A stretch of 64,000 nt of DNA from CAMTVQ01 sp947085255. Lineage in GTDB: Bacteria > Bacteroidota > Bacteroidia > Sphingobacteriales > Sphingobacteriaceae. A program made the position numbers and the translations under genes. Positions 1-8,403 of this stretch are shown piece after piece. How positions within the stretch are numbered: the stretch's first letter is position 1; the number at the start of each line of letters is the position of its first letter. Below the pieces are notes generated by a model. That model was not told the DNA's origin, did not search any database, and worked only from the letters and a program-made list of their open reading frames with translations. The stretch covers positions 1 through 64,000 of the forward strand of contig CAMTVQ010000005.1 in the NCBI GenBank assembly GCA_947085255.1, in the 5' to 3' direction.

Positions 1-140
1 ACACCTTTGATTCTGTATTCTAACCTCCCGATAGCTATCGGGAGAACTACCGAACCGTTTTGTTCAATTAAGGTTGAACTACACCTTTGATTCTGTATTC
101 TAACCTCCCGATAGCTATCGGGAGAACTACCGAACCGTTT
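1..140. repeat. Tandem 60-bp repeat (two exact copies, 80-bp period) with palindromes
   Basis: Bases 1-60 and 81-140 are identical. Each copy holds the perfect 20-bp palindrome CTCCCGATAGCTATCGGGAG (25-44 and 105-124). The 20-bp linker (61-80) holds a second inverted repeat, GTTCAA-TTAAGG-TTGAAC (62-79). The window edge cuts the left side, so the array may be longer. It lies downstream of prfA, which reads towards it. It could act as a transcription end or be a dispersed palindromic element; no protein is encoded. Confidence 0.9.
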
Positions 141-196
141 CCTTTTGGGATTGCAAATATACTGCTAATCCCTGCATTTACAAATAAAAAATAAAT

Positions 197-1273
197 TTAT
201 GCTGCTACTGTTCCTTCTTTTAAGCGTTCGGCATTTTCAGCCAATTGCAAAGCATCAATAATATCTTGAATATCTCCATTCATTACTGAAGGAAGATTAT
301 ACATCGTTAGTCCAATACGGTGCTCTGTAAGGCGACTTTGTGGAAAATTATAGGTACGTATTTTGGCAGAACGATCGCCAGTAGATACCATCGTTTTACG
401 TTTTTTAGAAGTCTCCTCATTGCGTTTTTGCAATTCCACTTCGTAAATACGAGAACGTAATACACCTAAGGCTTTGTCAAAGTTCTTGTGCTGCGATTTT
501 TCATCCTGACATTGTGCCACAATACCAGTAGGTAAATGCGTTAAACGTACGGCAGAATAGGTTGTATTTACCGATTGCCCACCAGGACCAGATGAACAGA
601 AAAAATCTTTACGGATATCAGCGGCATTTATTTGCACATCAAATTCCTCGGCTTCAGGCAATACAACCACAGATGCTGCCGAAGTATGCACACGTCCTTG
701 TGTTTCAGTATCAGGCACGCGTTGTACACGGTGTACGCCCGATTCATATTTCAATTGCCCGTATACATCTTCTCCACTTACATTACACACAATTTCTTTA
801 TATCCACCAGCAGTTCCTTCCGTTACGTCAATTACTTCTACTTTCCAACCCTTTGTTTCAAAGTAACGCATGTACATGCGGTACAAATCGCCAGCAAAAA
901 GTGCGGCTTCGTCACCACCTGTACCTCCGCGAATCTCTAATACAGCATCTTTGGCATCTTCTGGATCTTTTGGAATCAGCATCACACGAATATCGTCTTC
1001 CATTTGCTCTTGCAATGGAATCAATTCTTCTAATTCCATTTTTGCCATATCTCGCAATTCATCATCCTTTTCGGTAGCCAGTAATTGTTTATTGCTATCG
1101 ATATTGCTCATTACATTGCTGTATTTGTGATATTCTACAACAATTTTAGCAAGATCCTTATATTCTTTATTGAGTTGAGCAAAACGTTTCATATCGCTCA
1201 TCGCTTCAGGAGTAGATAACAAACGTTCTACTTCTTCCCAACGATTTTTAATGGCGGCTAACTTATCTAACAT
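197..1273 (-). CDS. prfA: Peptide chain release factor 1 (RF1)
   Basis: RF1 recognises UAA and UAG in the ribosomal A site and triggers hydrolysis of peptidyl-tRNA. The 358-aa length is normal. The catalytic GGQ motif is visible in [11 protein letters not shown]. The codon-reading tripeptide is of the RF1 P-x-T type (PDT, in [14 protein letters not shown]), not the SPF of RF2, which decides between the two. The C-terminal [14 protein letters not shown] block is typical of the family. It is the last gene of a minus-strand run that starts at rsfS, with a 59-bp gap to the gene before it. No strong terminator is seen; the palindromic repeat at 1-140 lies just downstream. Confidence 0.97.
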   Translation of the reverse strand: MLDKLAAIKNRWEEVERLLSTPEAMSDMKRFAQLNKEYKDLAKIVVEYHKYSNVMSNIDSNKQLLATEKDDELRDMAKMELEELIPLQEQMEDDIRVMLIPKDPEDAKDAVLEIRGGTGGDEAALFAGDLYRMYMRYFETKGWKVEVIDVTEGTAGGYKEIVCNVSGEDVYGQLKYESGVHRVQRVPDTETQGRVHTSAASVVVLPEAEEFDVQINAADIRKDFFCSSGPGGQSVNTTYSAVRLTHLPTGIVAQCQDEKSQHKNFDKALGVLRSRIYEVELQKRNEETSKKRKTMVSTGDRSAKIRTYNFPQSRLTEHRIGLTMYNLPSVMNGDIQDIIDALQLAENAERLKEGTVAA

Positions 1274-1332
1274 ATTTTTTTAATACTATCAATCAAGACA
1301 AAAGAACACAGAAAAGGTTTTTAGTCCTGTTT

Positions 1333-2136
1333 TTAAAAAGCCCACAAAGATACGGCTTTTTCGGTGATGATATACAGCTGCTTATCAAATATGCGCACAG
1401 CAGCACTCTTTGCAGCAGTTGGTAATGAAATTGCTTTAGTAGCTAAGGTAACAAGGTGGTATGCCTGTAAGGAATCGTTTTGTACATACCACAACTCTTG
1501 GTTAAAAATGCTGAAAGAGTTGACGCCAGTAAACGGCAATGTTTTTAGGTAATTTCCGTACATATCTGCAACCAAAATACCTTTATTGGTGTCGTTTAGG
1601 TAAATCAACCGATTGTGCTCTACCATTTGTATAGGCTGCGGAATAAAAAGAGTGGTATTGATAACGGAATTACCAGCCTGTACAATATTATCGAAGTTGT
1701 TATTTATCTTGAGTAAGCGGTATTGGTTTTCGTCGTAACACCAAAACCCATCGGTAGCTGTTGCAGTGGCTATCAATTTGATACGTGCCGGAAAAAAGGA
1801 AGAAAGGGGATATTCCGTTATTTCTGCCAACATATTATCTAACACAACCACCCGCTGAAAGGAAGGATAAAATACCAGTATCTTCAATGGATTTTGTACA
1901 TCAACAGTACCAATACCACCTGCATTATTAGCTCTGTACAATGATTTTTGCAGACCTTGCGCATCAAATTTCACCAAAGTATTGGTTGTAGTAATAATGT
2001 AGGTATTGCCCAAATTATCAGTAAGCACATCACGGGCAGCAATAGGAATATCACGCACAAAACGGAAAGATTGTGCAGCGCTACTGCCTGCTAGATGTAG
2101 GAGTACAATAAGCCATAAGAAATTACTTTTTTTCAT
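1333..2136 (-). CDS. Secreted beta-propeller-like protein, function unknown
   Basis: This is a 267-aa protein with a clear signal peptide (MKKSNFLWLIVLLHLAGSSAAQ). The mature part has short beta-rich repeats such as VLTDNLGNTYIITTTNTLVKF and RLIYLNDTNKGILVADMYGN, which resemble the blades of an NHL/six-bladed propeller. No catalytic motif and no T9SS sorting domain are visible, so it is probably periplasmic. It lies between lpxH and prfA on the same strand. I recognise no specific family; the propeller fold is an inference from repeat spacing. Confidence 0.7.
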   Translation of the reverse strand: MKKSNFLWLIVLLHLAGSSAAQSFRFVRDIPIAARDVLTDNLGNTYIITTTNTLVKFDAQGLQKSLYRANNAGGIGTVDVQNPLKILVFYPSFQRVVVLDNMLAEITEYPLSSFFPARIKLIATATATDGFWCYDENQYRLLKINNNFDNIVQAGNSVINTTLFIPQPIQMVEHNRLIYLNDTNKGILVADMYGNYLKTLPFTGVNSFSIFNQELWYVQNDSLQAYHLVTLATKAISLPTAAKSAAVRIFDKQLYIITEKAVSLWAF

Positions 2137-2205
2137 CTGAAAATAATTTGTTTAAAATTGCCACATGGAACAGCCAAAAGCATTTTCATCCCCTTTTATG
2201 CTAGA

Positions 2206-2970
2206 TTATTGCATGGCTGTTTCATCCCAGTAGTGCAAATGCATGCCTGTTTCATCAAGCACGGCATACGAGCGATAGTTCATCCACTCTCCTAAGTTTA
2301 TATAACGGCTATTAGTATTAAGTTGTATATCTAAAGGTAAATGGCGGTGCCCAAAAACGAAATAATCGTAATGTTCTTTTTGTAATATCTCTTTGGCATA
2401 AATGGCCAACCATTCTTGTTCGTTACCCAAAAACTCCTCTTTTTTATTGCTTGCAATGCGGCTTTTGTGCGACCATGAATTGGCTATCCAAAAACTTAAG
2501 TTGGGGTGTATGCGTGCAAATAGCCATTGGCAAATTTTACTGGCAAAAAACTGCTTCAAAAACTTGTAGCTATAATCACCAGGGCCTAATCCATCACCGT
2601 GCCCAATAAATAGTTTTTTACCAAAAAAGGTGCGGGTAATAGGCTTTCGGTAAAGTGTAATTCCCAATTCTTTTTCAAAGTAATCGAACATCCACATATC
2701 ATGGTTGCCGGTAAAAAAATAAATGGGGATTCCAGAATCACAGAGTTCGGCTAGTTTGCCTTGTAATCGAATAAATCCTTTTGGAATAACACTGTGGTAT
2801 TCGAACCAAAAATCGAATATATCGCCTACTAAGTAAATTTCCTTTGCATCCTCTTTGATGGAGTCCAACCAACGTACAATGGCATTTTCCCGTTTTCGGC
2901 TTTCAGCCTGATTGGGCACACCTAAATGAAAATCGGAGGCAAAATAGATTTTTGTTCGGGTAGTGCTCAC
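2206..2970 (-). CDS. lpxH: UDP-2,3-diacylglucosamine diphosphatase
   Basis: LpxH cleaves UDP-2,3-diacylglucosamine to lipid X and UMP in lipid A synthesis, at the inner face of the cytoplasmic membrane. All calcineurin-type metallophosphatase motifs are present in order: SDFHLG near the N-terminus, GDIFDFW, GNHD, GHGD and FGHRHLP. The 254-aa length fits. The start is GTG (2968-2970), which overlaps the TGA stop of the upstream LUD gene as GTGA and implies translational coupling. Related Bacteroidota paralogues of unknown substrate exist, so the exact substrate is less certain than the fold. Confidence 0.88.
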   Translation of the reverse strand: MSTTRTKIYFASDFHLGVPNQAESRKRENAIVRWLDSIKEDAKEIYLVGDIFDFWFEYHSVIPKGFIRLQGKLAELCDSGIPIYFFTGNHDMWMFDYFEKELGITLYRKPITRTFFGKKLFIGHGDGLGPGDYSYKFLKQFFASKICQWLFARIHPNLSFWIANSWSHKSRIASNKKEEFLGNEQEWLAIYAKEILQKEHYDYFVFGHRHLPLDIQLNTNSRYINLGEWMNYRSYAVLDETGMHLHYWDETAMQ

Positions 2971-3608
2971 ACTAAGTCATCAATTAAAAAAAGGTATAAC
3001 TCTTTTGGGCCATGTGCACCCATTACTAATGTTTTTTCGATATCGGCAGTACGGCTAGGACCTGTTATAGCGGTAATATTTGAAGGTATTTTATCTGCAT
3101 ACTTTTGTTTTAATGCTACAAAAGCTTCTTTAAAATCGCCACAAATTTGCGAGGTATAGGCCAATACAATGTGCTGGTGCGGATAGATAGAAAGACGACG
3201 ACCGCTTTCTGCTGCAGAAGAAACCAATATACTTCCAGTGCGTGCTATAAGTGCTTCGCACAAAGTAATGCCCGTTACTGCATCCTCAAAGTTTTTATCG
3301 GAGCCAATAAAGGGATATTCGTATTTACTGAGTATTTCTTGAAGTGACGGGTCCCAGCAATAGATATTCTTCCATTTCTTTTCTTGTGCTAATGAGATGA
3401 TGTGTTCGATAAACTGAATTTCATCTTCGCAAAAAACAAACTGCCCAGCTGCTTTGGTAAACTCTCTGGCAAAAATAAGTTCGGGTAGTTCATCGTCAGC
3501 TACATACAACGGTACTTCCTCGAGTTTTGCGTAGGGATTATCTGTTTTTTCAACCAGCGCCCGCCGTATTTTTTTCAGTAATTTCTCTTTAGGGGTACTT
3601 TCTTTCAC
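2967..3608 (-). CDS. LUD-domain protein (LutC/YkgG-like)
   Basis: The 213-aa protein is a stand-alone LUD domain (older name DUF162). The C-terminal signature ITGPSRTADIEKTLVMGAHG and the central GSILVSSAAESGRRLSIYPH block are characteristic. In Bacillus, LutC works with LutA and LutB in lactate oxidation, but neither partner is nearby. In Bacteroidota a lone LUD gene next to ftsH is, from memory, a common arrangement whose function is unknown. It overlaps lpxH by four bases. The upstream gap to ftsH (3609-3677) holds overlapping inverted repeats. Confidence 0.85.
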   Translation of the reverse strand: MKESTPKEKLLKKIRRALVEKTDNPYAKLEEVPLYVADDELPELIFAREFTKAAGQFVFCEDEIQFIEHIISLAQEKKWKNIYCWDPSLQEILSKYEYPFIGSDKNFEDAVTGITLCEALIARTGSILVSSAAESGRRLSIYPHQHIVLAYTSQICGDFKEAFVALKQKYADKIPSNITAITGPSRTADIEKTLVMGAHGPKELYLFLIDDLV

Positions 3609-3611
3609 AAT

Positions 3612-3672
3612 GTTTATCAGTTACTGGTTACCTGTTATCGGTTACCAGTAACTGGCAATCGATAACGGCAAC
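3612..3672. repeat. Overlapping inverted repeats between ftsH and the LUD gene
   Basis: CAGTTACTGGT (3620-3630) pairs perfectly with ACCAGTAACTG (3646-3656). GTTATCG (3636-3642) pairs with CGATAAC (3662-3668). The two hairpins overlap, so only one can form at a time. There is no clear T-tract, so this is not a standard terminator; it may adjust expression between ftsH and the LUD gene or stabilise an mRNA end. Confidence 0.6.
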
Positions 3673-3677
3673 TAATA

Positions 3678-5801
3678 TTATTCTTCCTTGGCGGATTCGC
3701 TGATTTCAGTATCTGTATTCTCAATAATCAACGGAACATCCTCCACTTTTGGAAAGTCTTCGGTTTTTCCATTTACAAACTCGTCGTAAGTGGTGCGGTT
3801 TTCAAAAGGACGTTTACCAATCAATTCTTCTAAATCTGGCTGAAATATAATTTCGCGTTGAAGCAATGCTTGAGCAATTTTTTCTAAATCATCACGGTGA
3901 TTAATGAGCAATGCTTTTGTTTCTTGATACACTCTGTTTATTAAAGCACGTACTTCCGAGTCAATTAGTTCGGCAGTACTATCAGAGTACGGTTTACCAA
4001 ATGAATACTCGTTCTGTTGGTCGTTAAACGATACGTTACCCACTTTTTCGCTCATACCGTACATGGTTACCATAGCGTATGCCAATTTAGTAATGCGCTC
4101 TAAGTCGTTTTGTGCACCGGTAGAGATTTTACCAAACACAATGTCTTCGGCTACGCGTCCGCCCATGCTCATGCACATACCATCATGCAATTGCTCGGTG
4201 GTGTACAAAAACTGTTCTTTAGGCAAGTATTGCGCATAACCCAAAGCAGCTACTCCACGAGGCACAATAGATACTTTTACCAACGGATCGGCATGTTCCA
4301 AGAACCAGCCAGCAATAGCATGACCAGCTTCGTGATAAGCTACAATCTGCTTCTCTTCGGGAGAAATAATTTTATTTTTCTTTTCTAATCCACCAATTAC
4401 ACGGTCAATAGCATCTTGAAAATCTTGCATATCGATTTCCTTCTTGTCTTTACGTGCGGCAATAAGTGCAGCTTCGTTGCATACGTTTGCAATTTCTGCC
4501 CCTGCAAAACCAGGTGTTTGTGTAGATAATTTTTTAGGATCGATATTAGCCGATAACTTTAACGGCTTTAAATGCACTTTAAATATTTGTTCGCGGCCTA
4601 TCAAATCGGGCTTGTCGATAGATACCTGTCTGTCAAATCGTCCTGGTCGCATTAATGCTGAATCCAATACATCTGGACGGTTGGTTGCAGCTAAAATAAT
4701 TACGCCAGAATCGGTTCCAAAACCATCCATCTCTACCAGTAATTGGTTCAAGGTATTTTCACGCTCATCGTTACCACCCATCATCGCATTTTTGCCACGT
4801 GAGCGACCAATTGCATCTATTTCATCAATAAAAATGATACAAGGAGCTTTTTCGCGTGCTTGGCGGAATAAATCGCGTACACGAGAGGCACCTACACCCA
4901 CAAACATTTCTACAAAATCAGAACCTGATAAAGAGAAGAAAGGTACTTGCGCTTCGCCAGCTACGGCTTTTGCTAATAATGTTTTACCAGTACCAGGAGC
5001 ACCTATTAGCAAGGCACCTTTTGGTATTTTACCACCTAAGTCGGTATATTTTTTCGGATTTTTTAGGAAATCAACAATCTCCATTACCTCTGTTTTGGCT
5101 TCTTCCAAACCAGCTACATCGTTGAAAGTGATACTTACTTGTGCTTCTTTATCAAATAGCGTTGCTTTAGAACGCCCAATGTTGAATAATTGCCCACCTG
5201 CTGGACCAGCGCCACCGCCACCCATACGGCGCATAATGAATATCCAAATAATGGCGATAATGGCGAATGGAATAATCCAACCCAAAATATCACGCATAAA
5301 GGTGTCTTTGGTAACGTAGTTTATCTGCAAACGCTCATCCGCATCAAAGCTTTTTTGTGCATCCGATAATTTTTTCTCTAATGTTTCTAGCGAGCCTTGT
5401 GTAAAGTAGTATTGAGCAGTAGTAAAGTTATTGTACAGCGATTGGCTGTTTACATCCTTATATTTTTCGTTAGAAAGACGGTCTTTTTTAATAGTTACCT
5501 CTACTTTATATAAATCACCTTCTTTGTAGGCTACCAATTTATCTACATCATGAGCTAGTAGCATTTCGCGCTCAAATTTTTGGTAGTTTATTTCGCGAGC
5601 GCTATTACCCGAGAATAAAAAATTGATACCAATAATGATAACGAATAGAATACCATATACCCAGTAGAAGTTGAATTTTGGCAGATTACTTGGCTTTTTC
5701 TTTTTACCAAACTCTGTTGGATTGTCCTCTTTTTTGCCGATTTTTTTGATAATACGTTTAGCAGTATCTTTCTTATTCTGCGAGGATTCTTGTTCTTGCA
5801 T
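3678..5801 (-). CDS. ftsH: ATP-dependent zinc metalloprotease FtsH
   Basis: FtsH is a membrane-anchored hexameric AAA+ protease that removes misfolded membrane proteins and short-lived regulators. Two transmembrane segments (about residues 43-65 and 170-190) flank a periplasmic domain. The AAA+ module follows, with Walker A GAPGTGKT (267-274), Walker [10 protein letters not shown] and the second region of homology ending RPGRFDR. The zinc site is HEAGH (H490, E491, H494). At 707 aa it is slightly longer than E. coli FtsH, with a Lys-rich N-terminus and an acidic C-terminal tail. It follows rsfS by 45 bp on the same strand. Confidence 0.98.
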   Translation of the reverse strand: MQEQESSQNKKDTAKRIIKKIGKKEDNPTEFGKKKKPSNLPKFNFYWVYGILFVIIIGINFLFSGNSAREINYQKFEREMLLAHDVDKLVAYKEGDLYKVEVTIKKDRLSNEKYKDVNSQSLYNNFTTAQYYFTQGSLETLEKKLSDAQKSFDADERLQINYVTKDTFMRDILGWIIPFAIIAIIWIFIMRRMGGGGAGPAGGQLFNIGRSKATLFDKEAQVSITFNDVAGLEEAKTEVMEIVDFLKNPKKYTDLGGKIPKGALLIGAPGTGKTLLAKAVAGEAQVPFFSLSGSDFVEMFVGVGASRVRDLFRQAREKAPCIIFIDEIDAIGRSRGKNAMMGGNDERENTLNQLLVEMDGFGTDSGVIILAATNRPDVLDSALMRPGRFDRQVSIDKPDLIGREQIFKVHLKPLKLSANIDPKKLSTQTPGFAGAEIANVCNEAALIAARKDKKEIDMQDFQDAIDRVIGGLEKKNKIISPEEKQIVAYHEAGHAIAGWFLEHADPLVKVSIVPRGVAALGYAQYLPKEQFLYTTEQLHDGMCMSMGGRVAEDIVFGKISTGAQNDLERITKLAYAMVTMYGMSEKVGNVSFNDQQNEYSFGKPYSDSTAELIDSEVRALINRVYQETKALLINHRDDLEKIAQALLQREIIFQPDLEELIGKRPFENRTTYDEFVNGKTEDFPKVEDVPLIIENTDTEISESAKEE

Positions 5802-5846
5802 TGTTATTAATTTCTTTATTAACTTAAAAGTTAGTTAGTTGTTTAA

Positions 5847-6221
5847 TTAGGCGCTTTGGTATTTTTCTATTTTAGCATCGCCCCAAAGATCTTCTATGCC
5901 ATAAAACTCACGTTTTTCGGTACGAAACACATGCACTACTATATTACTGTAGTCCAAGCAAATCCACTCACAATTTTGATGACCTTCCTTGCGCCAAGGC
6001 TCTTCGCCCAAGGTTTTGTATATTTCATCTTCTACAGAGTCGGCAATGGCGCGCACCTGAGTGGACGAATCGGCATGACAAATAACGAAGAAATCGCTTA
6101 CGGTACTGTTTAGTTGGCGTAGGTCGAGACTTACGATTTCCTTAGCCTTTTTTTCTTGCATACCTTGTATGGCAATTGTTGCCAAATAAGCGGATGCATC
6201 GGCACGAACTTGTTTAATCAT
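5847..6221 (-). CDS. rsfS: Ribosomal silencing factor RsfS (Iojap family)
   Basis: RsfS binds ribosomal protein uL14 on the 50S subunit and blocks joining with 30S when nutrients are scarce. The 124-aa protein has the family core: VSDFFVICHADSSTQVRAIAD, then EPWRKEGHQNCEWICLDYSNIVVHVF and the terminal FYGIEDLWGDA. It is the first gene of the minus-strand run rsfS-ftsH-LUD-lpxH and is divergent from birA with only 28 bp between start codons, so the divergent promoters must overlap each other or the coding regions. No consensus TAnnTTTG box is seen in the gap; AATTTTTG on the minus strand is one base off. Confidence 0.95.
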   Translation of the reverse strand: MIKQVRADASAYLATIAIQGMQEKKAKEIVSLDLRQLNSTVSDFFVICHADSSTQVRAIADSVEDEIYKTLGEEPWRKEGHQNCEWICLDYSNIVVHVFRTEKREFYGIEDLWGDAKIEKYQSA

Positions 6222-6249
6222 TAAAAAACTAGGATTTTAGCAAAAATTT

Positions 6250-7014
6250 ATGGTGCAAAATAACACTTTTTCTACATTATTTATAGGTAAACCCTTGGTA
6301 TACTTACCAAGTGTGCACTCTACTAACACACATTCATTAGGATTGTTGGCAAATACCAAGCCACCTATAGAAGGTACTGTAATTTTGGCAGATGAGCAGA
6401 CAGCAGGGCGAGGGCAACAAAGCAGTGTTTGGAAAAGTGAAAAAGGACAAAATCTTACGTATAGTATTATTTTGTACCCTCATTTTTTACCTGTCGCGAA
6501 ACAGTTTGAGCTTACTGTTGCTTTTAGTGTAGGAGTGTGCAAAGCATTGAACAGTATGCAAATACCCGCAGTTATCAAATGGCCTAATGATGTATATGTT
6601 AGTGGTAAAAAGGTAGGCGGTATGCTTATCGAAAATCAATTGCAGGGTGCAACTATTAAATCAACGGTAGTGGGTATGGGTATTAATGTGAACCAGTTGG
6701 TGTTTGCAAATGACCTAAGAAATGCTATTTCATTACGGCAGTTTACTGGTAAAGAATATGATTTAATGGAGGTGTTGAATACGCTACTAAGCTATATTGA
6801 AGGGACATACCTGCAACTAAAAGCTGGGCAGTTTGAGGTATTACGAAAGGAATATTTGGCTAATTTATATTTGCTTAATACACCAACTACATTTAAAATA
6901 GCAGACGGACTAGTAGTAGGCACTATTTGTGGCATTGGCGCACAAGGGCACTTGCAAGTGCAAATAGATGAAGAAGTACACGAATTTGATTTGAAGGAGA
7001 TAGCTTTTTCTTAA
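6250..7014 (+). CDS. birA: Biotin--[acetyl-CoA-carboxylase] ligase
   Basis: This enzyme makes biotinyl-AMP and transfers biotin to the carrier domain of acetyl-CoA carboxylase. The biotin/ATP-binding GRGQ motif is at residues 53-56, followed by KWPNDVYVSGKKVGGMLIE, which carries the catalytic lysine region. The 254-aa protein begins directly with the ligase domain and lacks the N-terminal helix-turn-helix of E. coli BirA, so it should not act as the biotin repressor. It is divergent from rsfS and ends at a strong bidirectional hairpin (7015-7050). Confidence 0.93.
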   Translation: MVQNNTFSTLFIGKPLVYLPSVHSTNTHSLGLLANTKPPIEGTVILADEQTAGRGQQSSVWKSEKGQNLTYSIILYPHFLPVAKQFELTVAFSVGVCKALNSMQIPAVIKWPNDVYVSGKKVGGMLIENQLQGATIKSTVVGMGINVNQLVFANDLRNAISLRQFTGKEYDLMEVLNTLLSYIEGTYLQLKAGQFEVLRKEYLANLYLLNTPTTFKIADGLVVGTICGIGAQGHLQVQIDEEVHEFDLKEIAFS

Positions 7015-7050
7015 TAAACGAGGATGAATCTATTAATTCATCCTCGTTTA
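7015..7050. terminator. Bidirectional terminator after birA
   Basis: A perfect 15-bp stem, TAAACGAGGATGAAT (7015-7029) with ATTCATCCTCGTTTA (7036-7050), has a 6-nt loop. It begins right after the birA stop codon and sits between convergent genes, so it can end transcription from both sides. Confidence 0.85.
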
Positions 7051-7064
7051 AAGCATCTTCTTCT

Positions 7065-8285
7065 TTATTTAACAATACTTAAAGTAGTACGTAATTGCTT
7101 ATCTTTTTGTGGGATTGTAATAAAGTAATTTCCAGAAGGCAAACTGGTTATATCAAGTTGATTGTTATTGGAGTACTCATTTTTTAGAAGCCTGCCAGCA
7201 GAGTCATGTATTAAATAGTTAATATTTCCAATAGGTGCTGAAGAGTGAAAAGTAATGATATTGGAATTTGCAGGATTTGGATAAATGATTAGTTGCTGAT
7301 TTTGATCATAGGGGTTATTTTCAACTATTCCTGCTACTAAAGTGTCTGTAAAACTGCCTGGAACTCCGTTGAAAATTACACCACCAATACCAACCACAGT
7401 AATGGTTTTGTCAGCGCACTCTGCGAAGCCGTATAATCTTTGTGTAGATATACTAGTATCATAAGCCCATGTTAAACCACCATCATTGGTTGTAATTACA
7501 GTACTTGTATTTTGTTGAACATTGCCTCCAATAACTATTCCTTGTAATGGATTAACAAATCGGATGGATGTTAAATGAGAGGATGTATTATCGGTAAATG
7601 CACTATTCCATGACTGCCCACCATTGGTTGTTTTCATAAGAGAACCCCCATTTCCAGAAATAAATCCATTGTTCTCATCCAAGAAACACACAGAAATAAT
7701 AATCTGTCCCGATGTAGCTACATTAGCTAATAGGTTCCATGTCAGTCCAGCGTTGCTTGTTTTGTAAATAGAGTTATTACCACCACATAGATACCATGTC
7801 TTTTCATCTAAAAAGAATAAGTCATAAAGACCAATAGGTGCTATTACTTTTTGTTGCCAAGTTTTTCCAAAATCCATAGAAGTTATCAAATAGCCGTCCT
7901 CTCCACCAACATAAAATGTTCCATTGTATTATTTACAAAAACGCCATGCTTTAGAAAGGTTTGTAGGTGAAATGGCCCAATCTAAACCCGTATTTTCAGT
8001 TAAAACAACCATGCCATTATCTCCTACTGCAATACCTGTATCGGTATTTGCAAAAACGGTAGCATATAAAGCAGTTTGAATAGTGCTTTTAGTGATTTGC
8101 CACGAATAGCCACCATTAACAGTTTTTAGAATAGTTCCATTTAATCCACAGGAGTAACCAACTGTTTTTGAGGGATAAGCAATGCCTAGTAAAGAGTTAG
8201 TGGTTTTGCTAGTTTGAGCAACCCATTGTGCTTTTAGTGAAATAGTGCTGCCAACAAGCAGGATAATGCAAAATACAGTTTTCAT
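7065..8285 (-). pseudogene. Secreted Ycf48/BNR-like propeller protein with type A T9SS sorting domain, broken by an in-frame stop
   Basis: Two open segments, 7929-8285 (118 codons, signal peptide MKTVFCIILLVGSTISLKA) and 7065-7889, lie in the same frame. A single TAA at 7929-7931 separates them. Reading through it gives a continuous repeat (RFCK-stop-YNGTFYVGGEDGYLITS, then MDFGKTW), matching the other blades with GxNGTILKTxNGGxSW-like motifs seen in Ycf48/sortilin-like propellers. The C-terminus (IIYPNPANSN ... LPSGNYFITIPQK) is a type A T9SS sorting domain for export and surface attachment. A recent nonsense mutation or a sequencing error explains this best; internal restart would give a protein without a signal peptide. 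Confidence 0.8.
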
Positions 8286-8327
8286 AATACAGGTTTTAGA
8301 AATGACTCTAAATGTAACCTAACTAAA

Positions 8328-8364
8328 AGAGTCCATAATTTGCAATTCACAAACTATGGACTCT
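8328..8364 (-). terminator. Probable terminator after the M2 peptidase gene
   Basis: The stem AGAGTCCATA (8328-8337) with TATGGACTCT (8355-8364) has a 17-nt loop and is followed on the minus strand by a short T-run. It lies downstream of the M2 peptidase gene. Confidence 0.6.
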
Positions 8365-8403
8365 AATTTATATAACAGGGGTTTCAGTTTATAAAACGCA
8401 GTA

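Noticed and set aside
1..140. Possible CRISPR array
   Set aside because: Only two 60-bp copies with a 20-bp linker, the repeat carries a 20-bp palindrome, and there are no cas genes. Unit size and layout do not fit.
4444..5319. Open plus-strand frame of 291 codons opposite ftsH
   Set aside because: It is antisense to the well-conserved AAA+ domain of ftsH, has a low-complexity Ser/Pro composition and no family motif.
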